Below are positions 63,173 to 64,000 of a DNA stretch of 64,000 nucleotides, piece after piece. The stretch is from Brachyhypopomus gauderio (lineage: Eukaryota > Chordata > Actinopteri > Gymnotiformes > Hypopomidae), in NCBI RefSeq assembly GCF_052324685.1, contig NC_135228.1, positions 10,085,386-10,149,385 on the forward strand, written 5' to 3'. The notes under the pieces were generated by a model. The model saw only the letters and a list, made by a program, of their open reading frames with translations, did no database searches and had not been told where the DNA came from. Numbering within the stretch: the first letter of the stretch is position 1; each line of letters begins with the position of its first letter. The position numbers and the translations under genes were made by a program.

Positions 63173-63320
63173 CTGTTCAGATCAGCTCCAGCTCCTCTCA
63201 CCTCTTTAGAGGATGTGAAAAAGTGGACAGAGAAAGACACCAATGGTCACAAGAGCAATTTTTTGTCCAACCTGCCATCCAGTGTTGTTTTTATGCTGAT
63301 ACATGTCATTCATTTTAAAG
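63173..63320 (+). pseudogene. Isolated serpin exon, SERPINF2 (alpha-2-antiplasmin)-like
   Basis: After a ccatccag acceptor the frame reads LFRSAPAPLTSLEDVKKW and continues TEKDTNGHKSNFLSNLPSSV to LIHVIHFKG. This is the serpin segment with helix F, then strand 3A and the start of the breach region: the W..T.G.I..(F/L)L..LP motif followed by (L)INA(I/V)(H/Y)FKG. SERPINF2, a plasmin inhibitor, is the nearest relative I recall. The exon ends AAAG|gcaagt, a good GC-type donor, but no canonical GT donor fits. No other serpin exon is evident upstream and the window ends 0.7 kb downstream. It may be part of a gene that continues to the right, or a relic. The MLIHVIHF variant of the normally conserved INA is unusual. 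Confidence 0.5.
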
Positions 63321-63519
63321 GCAAGTTCACTTTTCACAGAAAACACATGTGAAAGATAACATAAAAAACAATATTTTACTAAGATGCAACTGTACTGTGG
63401 AACTGTCATGGCATTGTATTGACACTGCAAATCAAGGCAATGAGTACCATTCAGTTTGCCTCATACATCTGGTGGTTGCCTTACTTTAATATAAATATCC
63501 CATTTTTATTTTCTATATG

Positions 63520-63935
63520 TGTCATGGTAGGTCATGGACACCACCAGAGGGCGCGCACACACACCCCCTCTATAACACGCACGCCCACAACCACACGGAG
63601 CACACCCTCTCAGTTCCGGACACTCCTACCATCCCAATCACCGGAGTACTGACACCTGTCACATAATCAAGGTTTGAGGTGTATTTTTTCCCACAGGTCG
63701 TGCTGTCCAGTGCTGCGCATTCAGCCTGCACCCTCACCTTGCACCGTGGGAGAGACCTGCTCTGTAGTCAAACTATTCGAACTCCATTTGTCATTCTTTA
63801 TTCATTCTCTTCATTTACATTTTTGTTTATGTGTTTATCCTGCCTTGTGGCCTGAGTATTTAAGTTAAGATTCATGGATAATAAAACAAGTCACCCTCAG
63901 CCTCAGCCTCCTGCTGCTTCTGTCCCAGCATCACA
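63520..63935 (+). mobile_element. 416-bp solo LTR with ATATG target duplication
   Basis: Begins TGTCATGGTAGG and ends CCCAGCATCACA, flanked by ATATG (63515-63519 and 63936-63940). An AATAAAAC polyadenylation-type signal lies near 63880. No internal retroelement sequence is attached. Confidence 0.88.
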
Positions 63936-64000
63936 ATATGGTTATGAAAGAAAAGCATATTCTATATTCTATGCCTAGTAAATGTTGACATGTGAAAGAA

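Overview
The window looks like teleost fish chromosomal DNA. Genes are split by GT-AG introns, and there are long (TG)n/(CA)n microsatellites. The transposon families (Tc1, hAT, BEL/Pao, IS3EU-like, integrase-Ulp1) are those common in fish. I see no bacterial operons, rRNA, tRNA or CRISPR array.

Two ordinary host genes bracket the repeat-rich DNA, both on the minus strand. At the left edge are the first three coding exons of med31 (Mediator subunit 31; the rest lies off-window). At 41628-49021 is a complete 12-exon sodium/carboxylate cotransporter, best matched to slc13a5 (NaCT) with slc13a2 as the alternative. Human MED31 and SLC13A5 are also close together on 17p13, so about 40 kb of mobile DNA appears to have accumulated between two genes with conserved linkage. 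A lone serpin exon (SERPINF2-like) lies near the right edge.

Region by region: 1-1540 med31 and its promoter. 1561-10509 and 13858-22346 are two almost identical direct copies of an 8.49 kb segment. Each holds an IS3EU-like transposon with ~1 kb inverted repeats, a dead Tc1 element, a 297-bp solo LTR, an SMC5-hinge-like fragment and BEL/Pao sequence. The 3.35 kb between the copies carries a three-exon zinc-finger/SWIM-like gene truncated by a hAT terminus. The right copy runs into a complete BEL/Pao retrotransposon (21428-28847) with LTRs I read as identical, a 5-bp target duplication and one 2028-codon ORF. Next, 28909-33825 is a multi-exon minus-strand gene joining a retroviral-type integrase to a Ulp1-like cysteine protease; it has frameshifts. 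At 35851-40807 a hAT element contains a nested 3.2 kb non-autonomous LTR retrotransposon whose interior carries 15 perfect cAMP-response-element octamers on a 30-bp grid. slc13a5 follows, with two hAT MITEs in one intron. 50395-53557 holds LTR-element remains. 57138-62154 is a hAT element containing a second hAT, a hAT MITE and a third hAT that itself carries another transposon; four hAT levels have exact 8-bp target duplications.

The window is therefore mainly a record of repeated transposition. The likely working products are MED31 (transcription), the Na+-coupled citrate/dicarboxylate carrier (plasma membrane) and the BEL polyprotein. The two results most worth testing are the integrase-Ulp1 gene and the very recent duplication whose edges fall inside transposons; the latter could also be an assembly error.
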